Source: Heliocybe sulcata
Lineage: Eukaryota; Basidiomycota; Agaricomycetes; Gloeophyllales; Gloeophyllaceae
Assembly: GCA_004369045.1 (NCBI GenBank)
Contig: ML213533.1
Location: 62,001 to 126,000 of the forward strand
Length of the DNA: 64,000 bases
Reading direction: 5' to 3'
The notes under the pieces were generated by a model. It ran no database searches and was not told the origin of the DNA. It worked only from the letters and a program-made list of their open reading frames with translations. A program made the position numbers and the translations under genes. Of the stretch, positions 1 to 12,130 are shown piece after piece (position 1 is the first letter of the stretch; every line of letters starts with the position of its first letter).

Positions 1-1554
1 GCAACATTGCTAGTCGCCAATTGAGAGGACTGTTCGCTCGGTACCCAAATGCCAAATTGAAGTGGTTTACGGCTGGACGCGGTTATACGTCCGCACCTCC
101 ACAGAATGGCTATACACAAATCGAAAAGCTGCTGCTAGACAACATCAAGGTCCTACGAGTCAGACTGACTGCCTCAGCAGACGCTCACAATGACACTAGG
201 CAGCAGGCCCCATCACATTCGCATCCTACATGCAGATGTGTCTAAGCCATCCTACGCACGGATACTACATGAATCCCGCAAACCCGATATTCGGCACCCA
301 AGGAGACTTTGTTACGAGTCCCGAGATCAGCCAGGTGTTTGGAGAGGTGGGTGTTCTACAGGCTGTGCGCGCGCATAGCATTCAAGGGTCCCAGATAGCT
401 CTTAGGAGTATGGCTGCTCTCGCAGTGGATGCAGGCTGGGCAGGATCAACGCATCCGCCTCGTTGAGCTGGGTCCTGGTCGAGGGACGTTGATGGAAGAT
501 ATATTGAGAGTGCGTTTCCCTTACGCGGTATGTCAGAGCGGAACTGACCTTCGTGTTCGGGTATTATTGCAGACGTTTTCTCGCTTCTCGAGTTGCGCCC
601 AGTCCATCCAGAGCGTGCACCTTATCGAGACGAGCAAACCGTTATGTTCACTACAAGAGAACCGGCTTAAGCCCGTCGCAGAGCGCTTGGGCGCCGACAT
701 CCATTGGCACGAGGGCCTGGACCTCATGCCCGCCCAAAACGACGCGTTTACAATGGTAGTCGCGCACGAGTTCTTCGACGCGCTGCCCTTTCATGTACTA
801 CAGGTTCGGTGATTGACTAGGCAGTCTTCTGTTTTGCTCACACATTATGTTCAGAATACAGCCGACGGATGGAAGGAAGTCCTCATCGCCTCCTCACCCG
901 ACCACTCCGCTGCCGCCGAGACCCCATCCTCCCCCACTCCCTCCTCGAACGCACCCCGCTTCCAAACCTTCCTCTCCCCAACCCCCCTCTCACGTATCCT
1001 ATCCATCTCCTCCCCGCGCTTCACCTCCCTCCCCTCGGGCACGACCCTCGAGGTCAGCCCAGTAGCGTGGAGCATCTCCCGTCAAATCGCGCAGCTCGTC
1101 GGCAGCTCGGGCTGCGCGCTCATCGTCGATTACGGCGCCGACCATTTCTTCGGCAAGTCCTTCAGGGTGCGCCTTCATCTTTCCTCCGCTACCTGGCTGA
1201 CGTGAGCACGCGAGCCAGGCCTTCAAGGCCCACACGGTCGTCGACCCCTTCCTGCTCCCCGGCGAGTGTGATCTGACCGCCAACGTCGACTTTGCGTACC
1301 TCCGCGAGGCAGCGCAGGATCTTGCTGCGCCGTTGGGACCTATAACGCAGGCGGAGTTCCTCCTTGGGATGGGGTTGGAGCAGAGGGTAGATGTGCTAGC
1401 TAGGGCCGCGGGGGAGGACGGGGAGAGGATTAGGGAGGCGGCGGGGAGGCTGGTGGATATGGCGGGTATGGGCGGGGAGTATAAGGTGTTTGGGATGGTC
1501 GGGAGGGAGAGGGAGATGAGCGCGGAGGGGGTGTGGCCGTTTGTGCGGGTGTAG
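1..1554 (+). CDS. NDUFAF7: NDUFAF7/MidA-type protein arginine methyltransferase, 5' end cut by window
   Basis: SAM-dependent methyltransferase of the NDUFAF7 (MidA) family, which acts in the mitochondrial matrix; in animals it dimethylates an arginine of complex I subunit NDUFS2 during assembly. Likely exons: <1-149, 200-350, 406-509, 573-803, 855-1166, 1219-1554, all phase-consistent. Diagnostic pieces seen in order: the N-terminal signature with GYYM and GDFVTSPEISQVFGE, the SAM loop ELGPGRGTLM, AHEFFDALPFHVLQ, a segment ending in VDYG, and a C-terminus ending PFVRV. The reading frame is open through base 3 with no ATG, so the start and probably the mitochondrial presequence lie upstream of the window. 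The next gene is convergent, 266 bp away. Family call is firm; the substrate is inferred from homologues. Confidence 0.93.
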
Positions 1555-1820
1555 GCGTTAGGCGTGAGGAAGGGTTGGGGAGCTGCGATAGCGATGAGTA
1601 CTTAATCTTTTTAGCATCTTACTGTTCGCCTTACCAAGACCTGACGAGTCTGTCGTTGGTGGCTAGAGTCACGAGTCAGTCTATTTGTTTGGCGCATTGT
1701 TCTACTCGTTGCGGCTCAGTGAAGAACGCAGAGGATTATGATATACGCATGTAGTAAGCTACTTGTTTGTACATGCGGACGTCTTAAAAGTAACTGGAAA
1801 CGGACAGCGACTTTTCCTTT

Positions 1821-2720
1821 TCATTCGCAGCGCAGCTCAACCCAAGGATGTTCCCTGGGATTCCCTCCGACCGTGACGAGACCCGCCTGCTCCGCGTGCT
1901 TGATAAACTTGTAGAAATTGGGTACACTTGCGTTGTCGTGGACCTCCTTGCGGTCCTCGATATTCGAGGCTACCCGACTCCAATGAGGCTTATTATCCCC
2001 GTCTGCGCGCAGAGCCCTCATTGACAGGACGAGGGGTTTGAATGCGGAAGGAACACCCTGAGGCTTAGGGCGGGCCAGAATGTCCTTGCGCAGATCCATT
2101 GTCTCCGTCGCAGCAGCCTTCAAGGCGGCGCTTGACAGAGGGTGAGGCGCGATAACGACTGTTCTGTGGCCTCGTTCACTCAGATCGCGGACTGTGCGAG
2201 CATAGTCTCGATCGCCCGAGATCAAGAGTATTGTGGCCGGGGATGAACACCCGCGAGCAAAGTGCTGCATATCATCTCATGTGACTCATCAATTTAGCCT
2301 CACACCTGAGCACACTGTGGCATACCTCTGATAGCGTCGTCAACCACCTCTGCCCGCCCATTGTGTGGGCAGTTGATTGCTGATATCCCTGCAGAGTCGA
2401 GGGCGCTGTGCAGTGCCGGGGAATCAAGGTAGTGAAAATCTAGGTAGGCTTTGAACGTCGCTACGTGACCGTAGCCTTCAACTGCTTCCCGAGTCTTGCT
2501 GGCGAACTCTTGGGTTTTCCTTACATTTTTCAACGGTAGAGCCCTGTTTTCTTGAACGGAATCCCGTGAGTCCGCGCGAAAAGTGATTCCGAAGTGAAGA
2601 ATGCTCACCGAAGTCCCAGAATACACCAACATTACGATGCTCCTGGGTATGTTTCTTGGGATCGCCTTTCCGAAGAATCCGTTCATCCTCGGCAGGCTTG
2701 GTATGGGATGCGCCTCTCAT
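1821..2720 (-). CDS. NYN-domain (PIN-like) nuclease family protein with C-terminal winged-helix-like region
   Basis: Predicted 263-aa protein from three exons (2720-2609, 2550-2326, 2275-1821); introns are 58 and 50 nt. Residues around 30-150 form a NYN domain: an N-terminal strand VGVFWDFEN carrying the first acidic residue, a basic middle strand, then a second acidic cluster before DMQHFARG and the strand ILLISGDRDYARTV. NYN domains are PIN-like metal-dependent RNases; MARF1 and other limkain-b1 proteins are the best known. The C-terminal third (PSAFKPLV..., FIKHAEQAGLVTVGG) looks like the OST-HTH/LOTUS winged helix that often follows NYN, which would bind RNA. The start is the first ATG that gives a full first strand; a longer N-terminus is possible. 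No neighbour suggests a specific pathway. Confidence 0.8.
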
Positions 2721-4658
2721 GAGTAGATGCTCTCTGAAATTTTAGAGTCAGTCGTACCTTGGCATACGACCTGTGTGCACCGGCAGGCTGAGCCAGAATG
2801 GGCCCTCGTCTGGCTGACGATGACAAAATGTGGACACGAGCTGGGAGTCCATAGGTCAGACTAGCGGCCTCTTCATTATCGAAGATCGTACTGGGCATTG
2901 GAAAGACCGCGTCAGCACAAGATCGAAAGTATGCAAAGATGAGCTGTGCTTGCCTCCAACGCAGACATTTATAGAGATTACGCTGACTTCGAGGACGTTA
3001 CTGGACGCGTCACACATTGCAGAGGTCGGAATTCAGCAAAGTATGAGGATGCGGAGCGACGTCGTCCATTGCCTGTCGTTGTGTTGAAACTGAGGGGCAT
3101 AGTTGGGAGGTACGTCGAACTCTGGAGACAGCTGGATCCTGCAATTTGATAAGAATCAAAAGCGACTCCGGCAACCGCATGTATGATATAGTGGTGGTGG
3201 ATTATGGGACATGGATGAATTGTTGGAGGCGGAGCCGCCCATCTCAGCAGCCCACCGCTGTCGGCGTGATACGACGGCAATGGGGGCGAAACTAGGACAA
3301 CACAACCTCCAACTGGAAGTTAGCAGGTCAGAACAGGTCGCCTTGTAATATTGAAATCGCGCAGAGAACATGTTCTTGCGGGATGCAAATCGCTGCGCAC
3401 GTTCCACATTCGCTTGAAAAACCAATACTTGAACGGTGGAGTTGACGGCACCCTAGTAGAGGTGTCAGATATTGGAGAGACTTGGGATTCAGCAATCTAT
3501 ACGAATTGAAAGCGACCCTGCTATCGGGCGCCGTGGTGGTGACTTACTAGATTTGCTGGACCACAGCGACTCCGCTCAGAAGTACGCCAATCGTGGCGAT
3601 GGGATGGGGAAGAGCGAGATGAGTGGAAGCAATATTGGTGAGGTATCTCGAGGTGCGCGAACAAATGCGGTCTTGTTCAAGTTAGCGGATTAACCGTCAT
3701 TGAATTAACCGTCACTGTTTGTATACCGGCCCGGTTACTTCGCTAAACCGGCGACGGGCGTCTGCGTCCGACAAGAGTCGGACAGACCTATATAGTCGTC
3801 ACAAAGGGGGAAGTATCTCTGTCCGTATGTCTTCTTCCGGGCCAGTGCAAAAAGACGACGAGCTCGATAGGTGGGCATCATTGCATGAGCGGTCTGGGTA
3901 TTTGACGCTGCGCAGATCTGAGGTGTCCCGAACGTATGATTGGACTCGAGAAAAATTCTGTATTCCAGAGCCGCCAAAAAAGTACTTATCCTGTCTCCTG
4001 AATAGTGCATGGAAGCCAGGACGATGAAGCTTAAGACCGGCAATGAGTTCTGGACAAAGTCTCTGTACTCCCGCTGGTAGAGCCGCACAACAAGTTAGCG
4101 GACAATCCCCGCAACCAGGTTACCAGGATACGTCTGGCCTTTCCGCTAGCAAGCCAAAGGTTCGAATTGGAGTGGGTACTCGTCGCTGCCAGCAGACCTC
4201 CAGGGTAGCCCCAGCGACTTGAAGACGTCCAGCGAAGTGTCTTCGAGGTCGGGTCCGACGCTGCCGCCGGTAAGTGTCTATTAAGTCCGAACCGGCGGTA
4301 ACTGCGGTACATGGACTAACTTGCACCAACAGGCTGATGTCACTGGCGCACGCAACACCTTTAATCCTCGCTCACCTGTGGCCGAGATAGCCGCGACTTG
4401 AGCTGGTTACCAGGGAAATGCTCGATTCTTCCCAGAGATGATGGGAGCCATCATCGCGGACTTCACATACGGCTTTGGCATTCGTCATATGACAGAAATA
4501 CCGCTTTTCTGTTCACCATGCTCCTTGTTTCGTCTATCTATGCGCCAATATGTGATGTCAGTAAGGCAGCCCCACTCCCAGGCTGCAACTACCGTCCTCC
4601 TGGTTCTTAAGCTTTTGACAGCTGTGTGATCCATTGACTATACCCCCTGATCGGTATT
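2721..4658. other. Gene-poor spacer, about 1.9 kb
   Basis: No open frame here resembles a known family and none could be extended with convincing splice sites. The largest are about 100 codons on each strand (for example 3719-4027 + and 3735-4088 -) and overlap one another, as expected by chance. A short direct repeat, attaaccgtca, occurs twice near 3690-3713, and a small inverted repeat gtccgac...gtcggac lies near 3767-3783 just before a TATATA stretch. I see no coding or RNA gene. It probably contains the promoter of the fusion gene starting at 4659. Confidence 0.5.
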
Positions 4659-7600
4659 ATGGCTGCCGCTGTGAAGAATCTGCTCGCTAAGCTATCTCCC
4701 GACAAGGCTGAACATCCCCGGCGACAGCATGCTCAAGCAGACGGTGATGCTCATGGGGAGCAGGAAGCGAGGGCGAAGGAGGCTGAAGCAGAAGAACACG
4801 CTGCAGAGCGTGCTCGCGAGGAGGAGGAAGAGACTAGAGAGCGTGAAGCGCAGAAGAAGGAAGCATACGAGAAGGTGAGAGGGCTGTTCTTGCGTCCGGG
4901 TCATGTCTGAACGGCCGCGTAGGACGACGCGAAAGACAAGTATGGTCCCTTAGATATTGCCTCCAGCAGCAGCGGTAGGTGTCAGTAGCTTGTCTCTGAC
5001 TACACACTGACGGCATGCATAGACCGCGAACTCATCTCGACCTTCGCGGACAAGAATGACGAGGAGTCGGTCTGCTTCAGAGCGCGGGTACACCACGTTA
5101 GAGCCGTCAGCCCGAAGATAGTGTTCTTGGTCTTCAGGCAGCAGATCCACACTATTCAAGGAGTCTTGGCGGTCCAAAACGATGCTGTCTCTGATAACAT
5201 GGTCCGCTGGGCTGGCGGATTGAGTCGAGAAACGATCGTTCTTGTGCAGGGAAAGCTTCAGCGACCCCGGGAAGGTCAAGAGGAGGTGACATCGACAACA
5301 ATCCATAAGTTCGAAATCCGGATCGAACGAGTAAAGCTTGGATGGTTTACTATATGGTCTCGAATGCTAACTTGCTTGCCATAGCTATACGTGATCTCCG
5401 AGCCGAGCGTATCTTTCCCTTTTCAAGTCGAAGTCGCAAGTAGACCTAAGGAGGCGACAGATAATGTGCGTTCATCGCGCTACACATACCTGATACCTAC
5501 TCACATCAGACACCGTGTAGGAGGAGTCTAACCAAGGCCGGATAACCGACCGTACTCGACTGGACAACCGCGTCATTGACCTCCGCGTGAGTGCCATACT
5601 CTTCTCCGAGGAAGTCAGTGCTGAGTGCCATCCCACTTGCTCTAGACACCTGTGGCACAAGCGATCTTCCACATTCACGCGGGTCTTACCCGCCTCTTCC
5701 GCCAATTCCTAGACGCGCACCATTTCGTCGAGATCCACACGTCCAAGTTCGAAGAGTCGGGCGTCGAGAGTGGCGCGAGTCTTTTCCGCGTAGATTATTT
5801 CGGCCGGCCGGCGTTCCTGGCGCAGAGTCCTCAGGTTGGGAAGCAGATGTGTATTGCGGCGGATTTGGAGAGGGTGTATGAGGTCGGGCCAGGTGAGTAG
5901 TCGTAATCTGACCTCAGAGATTGCAGGATTGACATGCGACCTTTAGTGTTCAGAGCTGAGAACTCGAATACCCATCGGCATCTGACCGAGTTCACGGGGC
6001 TTGATTTCGAGATGACTATCGAGCGTCATTACACGGAAGTGATGGATCGGCTGGATGAAATGATAATCCACATCCTTAGAGGTTTGCAAAAGGAGTATCA
6101 CGACGAGGTGAGCTGATTCGCACGATCCTCAAGGAATCTTGAATATCCTAACTTGATTGGCTTCCTAAATCCTAGATTGAAACGATCAAGCTACGGTTTC
6201 CGCACGATGATCTCGTTATCTTAGACGAGACGCCGCGATTGAAGTTCTCTGAGGGCATCGCACTTCTTAGAGAATCGGGCTGGAAGGAGGAGGATGGGTC
6301 GGAGGCCACTGAGGATGAGGATTTGAGTACTAAGGCGGAGCAGAGATTAGGTCAGTTGGTCAAGGAGAAATATCACACGGACTATTACATTCTAGGTAAG
6401 TGGCCATTGCCGGTGTCATCAGCATCCGTTGCATGAACACCTTACCACTTCATCCGGACAGATAAATTCCCGCTTTCTGCAAGGCCGTTCTACACAATGC
6501 CGGACGCTGAGAACCAGGTGTGTGATACGTAGCACGTGTAACACATCCTGATACTCACACCATCTAGAAATTCTCGAATTCGTACGACTTCTTCATTAGA
6601 GGCGAAGAGATCCTATCAGGCGGCCAACGGATACACTCAGCACCCATGTTAGAGGAACGGATGCGCGAAGCGGGAGTTGATCCGGATTCGATGAAGGAAT
6701 ATGTGGATGGGTTCAGATACGGTTGTCCTCCTGTACGTATCGTATGGATGTCTTCATTGGACGCAGTATTGACGCCCATATTTCACAGCATGGCGGCGGC
6801 GGTATAGGTGCGGACCAAGTTACTGATCAGTGAGAAGGACAGACCCTCATTTCTCCCTCCTGGCTTCTAGGTCTCGAGCGGATGCTCATGCTGTTCCTGA
6901 AGCTGGGCAACATTCGATGGGCAAGTCTGTTCCCCCGCGACCCTAGGAGCTTCGCGAAGAGCACCCAGAACTCGGTGGAGACTACCGCTGCAATGGCGCA
7001 GCAGGCGCTGCTGCAAGGTCCCGAGTCCGAGACCCGCGTGAAGAAACATGGATCTGATGAGATGCCTCCGTTGGAGAATGTCGGTATACCTCGCATCTTG
7101 CATGTGCTACAGACCTAATTCTACGCTATTTTGTTGTAGCTCATCGCGAAGTACGGTGACGGGACGAACACCTCTTGGACAGATCCGGCGTGGACCGTCT
7201 GGCGTGACGAGAAAACTGGAGCGGCGGTCGGCTATATCCCGAACAGCGGTTTCGCGATAGCGTTTGGTAATCCTCTCTGCGAAGCCAAACAGATACCCCA
7301 GGTCGTCCAAGCGTACCTGAGCTCTCTTCAGCAGTCCAAGCTGAAGCCAGTCTGGTGCTGTGTGGATACGGAGACGGAGCATTACCTCACGGGCTCCTTG
7401 GGGTGGAGTTCTGTGATTGCGGTGGCTGACCAGCGGCTTAACCCTACGCAGGCGAACATGGAGGACGACAAGAATGTGAGACGGAAGATGCGGAGGATGG
7501 AGAGGGAGGGTGTCAAGATCGCGGAAGTGCAGGGCGAGGTTGACGAGGACCTGAGGAATGAGATCGAGGCAAAGCTGGAGGAATGGAGGGCTTCAAGAAG

Positions 7601-8306
7601 TGGGCGGCAGTTCCATCTTACGGGCGTCAGGCCCTTCGATGATATGGCCCATCGTTTGTACTATGTTGCGCGGGATAAAGATGACCAGGTAAGCTGTTCT
7701 CTGAGTCACCTTACTCTGCTGGTCAGTGACGACTTGAGCCACCGTAGATCTGCGCTCTCGTAGTGCTAGCGGAGATAGCTGCTACTAGGGGCTTCCAGAT
7801 CAAGTGGGCTCTCGAGTTTCCAAATGCACCAAGCGGGTCCATAGAGGTAGCCGATTTCTTCCTCTCGTTCAGTAATTCCACGCTAATGCCCTCTATTCAA
7901 GTATACTCTGAGCTACGTGATTGAGAAGATGGGAGAGGCGGGGATCCAGAGCGCAACATTCGGACCGGGGGCAACGCAACACCTGGAGATCGCCGACAAC
8001 GTCTCGGGGTGGTCGGTAAGACTACTGGAGAAGACCTACAATAGCCTTGCGAAACGCTTCAGTCTCACCAATAAGAGTGACTTTCGTACCAAGTTCGGGG
8101 TCGAGCAGGAGCCGGTAAGTTGCCGAGTTGACTTCTCATCGTAACTCTAACCTGATGAATCGTGGTTCCAGCTGTATGTGTGCTACCCGAAAGGCGAGTT
8201 AGGTGAGTAAATGGGCTAGCGAAGCTGACAAGCTAGTACTCACTTTGTTTCGATAGGCGTGCAGGGCGTCAAGGCTATACTGGATTCAGTAATGATGGAC
8301 AAGTAG
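4659..8306 (+). CDS. erdS: Aspartyl-tRNA synthetase fused to a DUF2156 aminoacyl-tRNA transferase (ErdS-like ergosteryl-aspartate synthase)
   Basis: Predicted 913-aa protein in 17 phase-consistent exons (first 4659-4874, last 8257-8306; one is only 19 nt, 6789-6807). Residues 1-70 are an acidic/basic coiled region, as in cytosolic AspRS. Residues about 80-600 are a complete class II aspartyl-tRNA synthetase: OB-fold, LDNRVIDLR, LAQSPQ, motif 2 FRAENSNTHRHLTEFTGLD, and motif 3 GGGGIGLERML. From about residue 600 the frame runs without a stop into a DUF2156/GNAT-like domain (VRRKMRRMEREGV, then IKWALEFPNAP). The junction falls at the phase-0 intron 7080-7139. This order is that of fungal ErdS, which charges tRNA-Asp and moves aspartate onto the 3-OH of ergosterol. 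All synthetase motifs look intact. The chemistry is inferred from architecture; a separate ordinary AspRS is expected elsewhere in the genome. Confidence 0.92.
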
Positions 8307-8931
8307 GTTGGCTGTTTCACAATGACACAGGTGTAGTGGACGTTGGGACTGTATACGTATCTACTTGTAATCTGGATGGACCTGGAGTTGACATACACAA
8401 TACTATCATGATATCCCAGGACTACTACACTCAATGCACCTGTGGTAGTGCTTCCTTGGCCGGCTAACCTTTGGTCCGCACGTTGCAGATTCACCAAGCT
8501 TAGCCTAATTCCTTGACGGCCATAGAATGTCTGGCACCTTGAAGTATCATCTATTACACATCCGGCTAGATCTGGAGGGCGCAGAGGGCTACAGAGGTGC
8601 TCTCGCCAGGAACACGGATCCGGACTGTTCGCAGCGTCCAACTTGAGATACGTACCCGAAGTACTATCATTTATTTAAATCGGCGTTGCACAACTTGCAC
8701 TCTGATGCTGAGAAGTACTTGGAAGCTTCAATTGATGCTTGAATGTCGCGCCTGTATCATCAATATTAATCTCCCTGCATTTTTGTGTGGTAGATCATTT
8801 TCAATACGTGGGTTAAACTGTACCCGCGCACTGACATTAATGCCGACCCCGCTCGGTCAAGTCTTCCACAACTCGACTCGTGCCCTCAGGCCTCAGGTTT
8901 TGGCATTCACAGTCACTTGCCCTTGAAAGTT
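8307..8931. other. Intergenic spacer between erdS-like gene and F-box gene
   Basis: About 625 bp holding the 3' region of the fusion gene and the promoter of the next gene on the same strand. Open frames on either strand are short and unlike known proteins. An A/T-rich patch (atttatttaaat) near 8668 is the only compositional feature noticed. Confidence 0.5.
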
Positions 8932-10463
8932 ATGGCTCAATTTACCGAATTGCCTGCGGAAATCCTTTTCATGATGATAAAGTACCTCTCCGTCGAAGAC
9001 ATGGAGAACCTAAGATCTGTTCGGAACCTAACTGTATCGTTAACGCGCCCTCTTGACTTACCCTACCCTCGTCTTTTAGACTTGCAAGGCATTCTACACC
9101 ATAATGGAGGATGCTGCACTCTGGCGCCGAGCCCTGTGCACCCTCTTGTCAGTCCCGATCAACTGGGTCATGGCCATCGTGCAAAGCAAAACCATAAACC
9201 AGCTCCGGAAACAGGCAAGGAAAGCAGCGCTGATGACGGAGCGTTGGCATCTGGACCGCCCGGCGCCTCGTCGTGTGCGTTCATATCTATGGCCGAAGTT
9301 ACAGGACGTCCTGTTCATCCCGGGCGGCGACTGGCTTGTATGCATGTTCGAACAGGGCACTCTTCAAGTCCGTAGAGTCGAAACAATGGAAATCGCCTGC
9401 TCTCTGCAATCCGGAGTGGATACGTCCATGTTCAGCATGAGCTGCATATCGGTTTCCCCCGAGGGAAACTTTTATGCTCTATTCCACTGCACGGAAAGGT
9501 TGGGCACGTCTCTCCCATGGTATTCTCAGACTTTAACCTTACCTTGATGACCAGGATACTTATATACGAGATCCGGCTTACACCAGACAAGCAATCCCTC
9601 CGTGTCGTGGACAAACTGTCGCGTGATGACATGCAAGGTATCGACGTGCTTAGACATGCTTCCCTCGCAGGGAATGTCGTCGCCCTCGATTGCTATTATC
9701 AAGGACAGGATTTAGTCTACATGAGGACGGTGAAGCCAGGTGAAACTGGAGGTACCATGCATGCAGCCCTGATCCATGTGCGTGCCGTTTCTACCGAGAT
9801 GATCTATCGATTGCGGCTCACCTGGCATCTCTGCAGGACCATACCCACTGCACAATCCACATTTTATCGTCACGGGTCGTGTTGCTGTGCAACGGCCAAG
9901 GTATCTCTGTGTATAAGACGCAGGGCCTGGTAGGCACGACGAAGCCCTCTGTCTTGGACATCGTCTCGAGCGACACGATATGGTCAGTGTCGTTCGACTC
10001 CTGGACATCTGGGCAACTCAGTGGTAGTCCTGCAATCTGGAAAAATTTGTATGACGGTCATCAGGGTCCTCTAATGATCTTAGGGGCGGGTGTGCTGCAT
10101 ATAGTGCAGCCGTCTGTGGACCTGGACAAGTACAGTCTGAGATCCTTCCGCGTTCCAGAAATCGTTGCGGAAGCCCGGGCGGTGGGGACTCGCTACGCGT
10201 TCTGTGCGCAGACAGAGCAGAATCGTGGATTGGTCTTCAAGACATGTACATTCCCTCGGGTACTGCAGGCGTATGACGAGATAGAGGATGCGGAGGATAT
10301 GCAAGTGTCTCCTGGTCGAGTCAACTTAGGCAGCTTTTTGATTGAAGAGGTCAAAGACATGTCTCCCGTGTTCAGCCGTCTGGACGAGTGGACGGGTTAC
10401 GCCTGCGTGATGCTGGAAAACGATGGTGGGGTAAAGCGACTCGTCATCGTTGATGTTATATGA
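8932..10463 (+). CDS. F-box domain protein, Agaricomycete type
   Basis: Predicted 456-aa protein from four exons: 8932-9033, 9080-9498, 9555-9777, 9837-10463 (introns 46, 56 and 59 nt, phases 0, 2 and 0). Residues 4-45 are an F-box (LPAEILFMMIKYLSVEDMEN, then LRSV and TCKAFYTI across the first splice), which would bind Skp1 and make the protein a substrate receptor of an SCF ubiquitin ligase. The rest has no recognisable WD40 or LRR signature by eye, although strand-like stretches (DWLVCMFEQGTLQVRRVE, ILIYEIRL, GISVYKTQGL) suggest a beta-propeller-like fold. Proteins with this layout are greatly expanded in mushroom-forming fungi. The target is unknown. The ATG at 8932 is preferred over in-frame upstream codons because the F-box begins right after it. 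Confidence 0.85.
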
Positions 10464-11056
10464 CGCTCGTGATTCCGTCATTACTAGTAGCCAATAATGG
10501 ACTGTTTGTTTTTCTCGGCCGCCGCAATTCTTGGCAGTTGTCTACATCTGCAAGCCTCCGCATTCAGCTTCAAGGAGGTCAAGAGAATATATGATGATGC
10601 CGCCACTCTGCGAAAGTAATGATAACGCAGCCATCAACAACGCTCTCCGAACATTTGTGGCAGAAAGTCGCTGTGCGGCTTCGTCGCTCCCCTCTGTTCA
10701 AAATCCGAACCATAAAATACTTGCGTTCATGTATCGAGTTCCAGTTGTGAAGACAAAGGGTCCGGGCTGGGACAGTCAGATGTTTTCTCGGAAGGGCGTA
10801 GATTCACTGCTTTGGGAAGAAACTGGGGGAAAAATCGTACCAGGATCAAAAGTTGGGTAACGGAGCTAGCCGAGCCTCGTCAAGGCTATCCGCGCACCAG
10901 AGAGTTCCTGACATAGAAGGAAGCGATAGATTGGGGATATCCTTGACGTTCACCGCAGGGCTCTCTTATTCGCGCACGGCTATCGCAACGTTCTCGAGTA
11001 GAGGGTGGTACGAATAAACAATCGAGGACGCTTCAGGTGCATCGTCCACCTATCCG
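10464..11056. other. Intergenic spacer, no gene seen
   Basis: About 590 bp between the F-box gene and the first Zn2Cys6 gene. One frame at 10531-10860 (+) is open for 109 codons but has no family resemblance and lacks flanking splice-linked exons, so I do not call it. The 3' half presumably carries the promoter of the regulator starting at 11057. Confidence 0.5.
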
Positions 11057-12130
11057 ATGTCGTGCGGGGTTTTCCAGTTTGGCCACGCTCATCCCAAGGA
11101 TGCGAGCTCCAGCCAACAGACTGCGCCAGCGGAGCCCACCAAACGCGCCAGTCGTGGTGAGGAAGACCGGAATCCGGATCTTTGTCTCTGAAACTTCACT
11201 GACCCGCCGCAGCTTGCGACAGATGCCGGCACGCAAGGATGAAGTGCGTGCGGCCAGGAGACGAATTCCCTTGCCAAGCCTGTGCACAGGTCAAAATTGG
11301 TAAATAGAGCACTGACGGGGCATCACCGCAACTAACCTGCTAGTATCTGGTAGAATGTACTATGTCTGGTACGTCCCGCCCGTGAAAAACTTGCCACGGT
11401 ATCGATGCAACATATCACCTGCAGGTCCTCGATTCAGATCTGGCCCTCCTAAGGGCTATATCAGAGCGCTCGAGCAAAGGTGGTACCAGGCGGAGGCCAT
11501 CCTGGGTGTTCTTCTGTCGTCTCCCAACTCCCTTGCAGAGTCTGTCACTACCGTTCTTCGCCACGATCCTATGGCAAGAGAGGTGCTAGACAGAGTCAGC
11601 AGTGGGCCCTTTGTATGTCCCCTTGGAGCTGCCATCCGCCATGCACTAACCGACGGACAGAGTCTTCTGGGGCGAGCCCATTTGCCGCAAGATTCGTCGA
11701 TGCAAGATGTTATGGCTTTCGCCACTCGAGGACATGACAATGGGGCGCGCCCGAAGCAACCCCGTTCGTCAAGAGAGGACTTGGCAAGCGAAAGTGTGTC
11801 CACTACTTGAGATTACGGGTGCTGAGATCTGAGACTGAACACCCTCGTGCAGCGCCCATCATGACGTTTGGCCAACTGACTCGATGGCAGGACCGGCTAG
11901 CTATGGGCTTCGCCTCGTCGCCTACGAGTCTGACGCCCTACACCGTCTATGTGCCGCAGGCCGCCACGCATGCGGAAAATGTGTCTGAGTGGAGCCGCAA
12001 CTTGTATGAGGAGGACATGTCGGACACGTATACGACTGGCTATCAGTCGGGTGCGTCGTTTCGAAACATCGGGAGAGATTATTCATCTGATGACCATTCA
12101 GAACATGAGGAAGAGGATAGATCAAACTAA
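11057..12130 (+). CDS. Short Zn2Cys6 transcription factor, copy A
   Basis: Predicted 266-aa DNA-binding regulator from six exons: 11057-11156, 11213-11299, 11354-11368, 11425-11612, 11661-11793, 11853-12130. The binuclear zinc cluster is complete: CDRCRHARMKC, nine residues, then C-x2-C-x6-C, the last cysteine being encoded in a 15-nt microexon. After it come the linker GPPKGYIRALEQRW and a helix rich in leucine, typical of Zn2Cys6 proteins that dimerise next to the cluster. It lacks the large middle homology (Fungal_trans) domain, and the tail is acidic (SDDHSEHEEEDRSN), a plausible activation region. It is a paralogue of the gene at 15845-16975: exons 3 and 4 have equal lengths (15 and 188 nt) and all intron phases match. 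Two introns are multiples of 3 or near stops, so the exon 4/5 splices are less certain. Targets unknown. Confidence 0.85.

Noticed and set aside
4140-4190. Second tRNA-like T-loop (ggttcgaattgg)
   Set aside because: No matching stems or cloverleaf around it.
10531-10860. 109-codon plus-strand frame after the F-box gene
   Set aside because: No family resemblance, no supporting splice-linked exons, and unremarkable length for this base composition.
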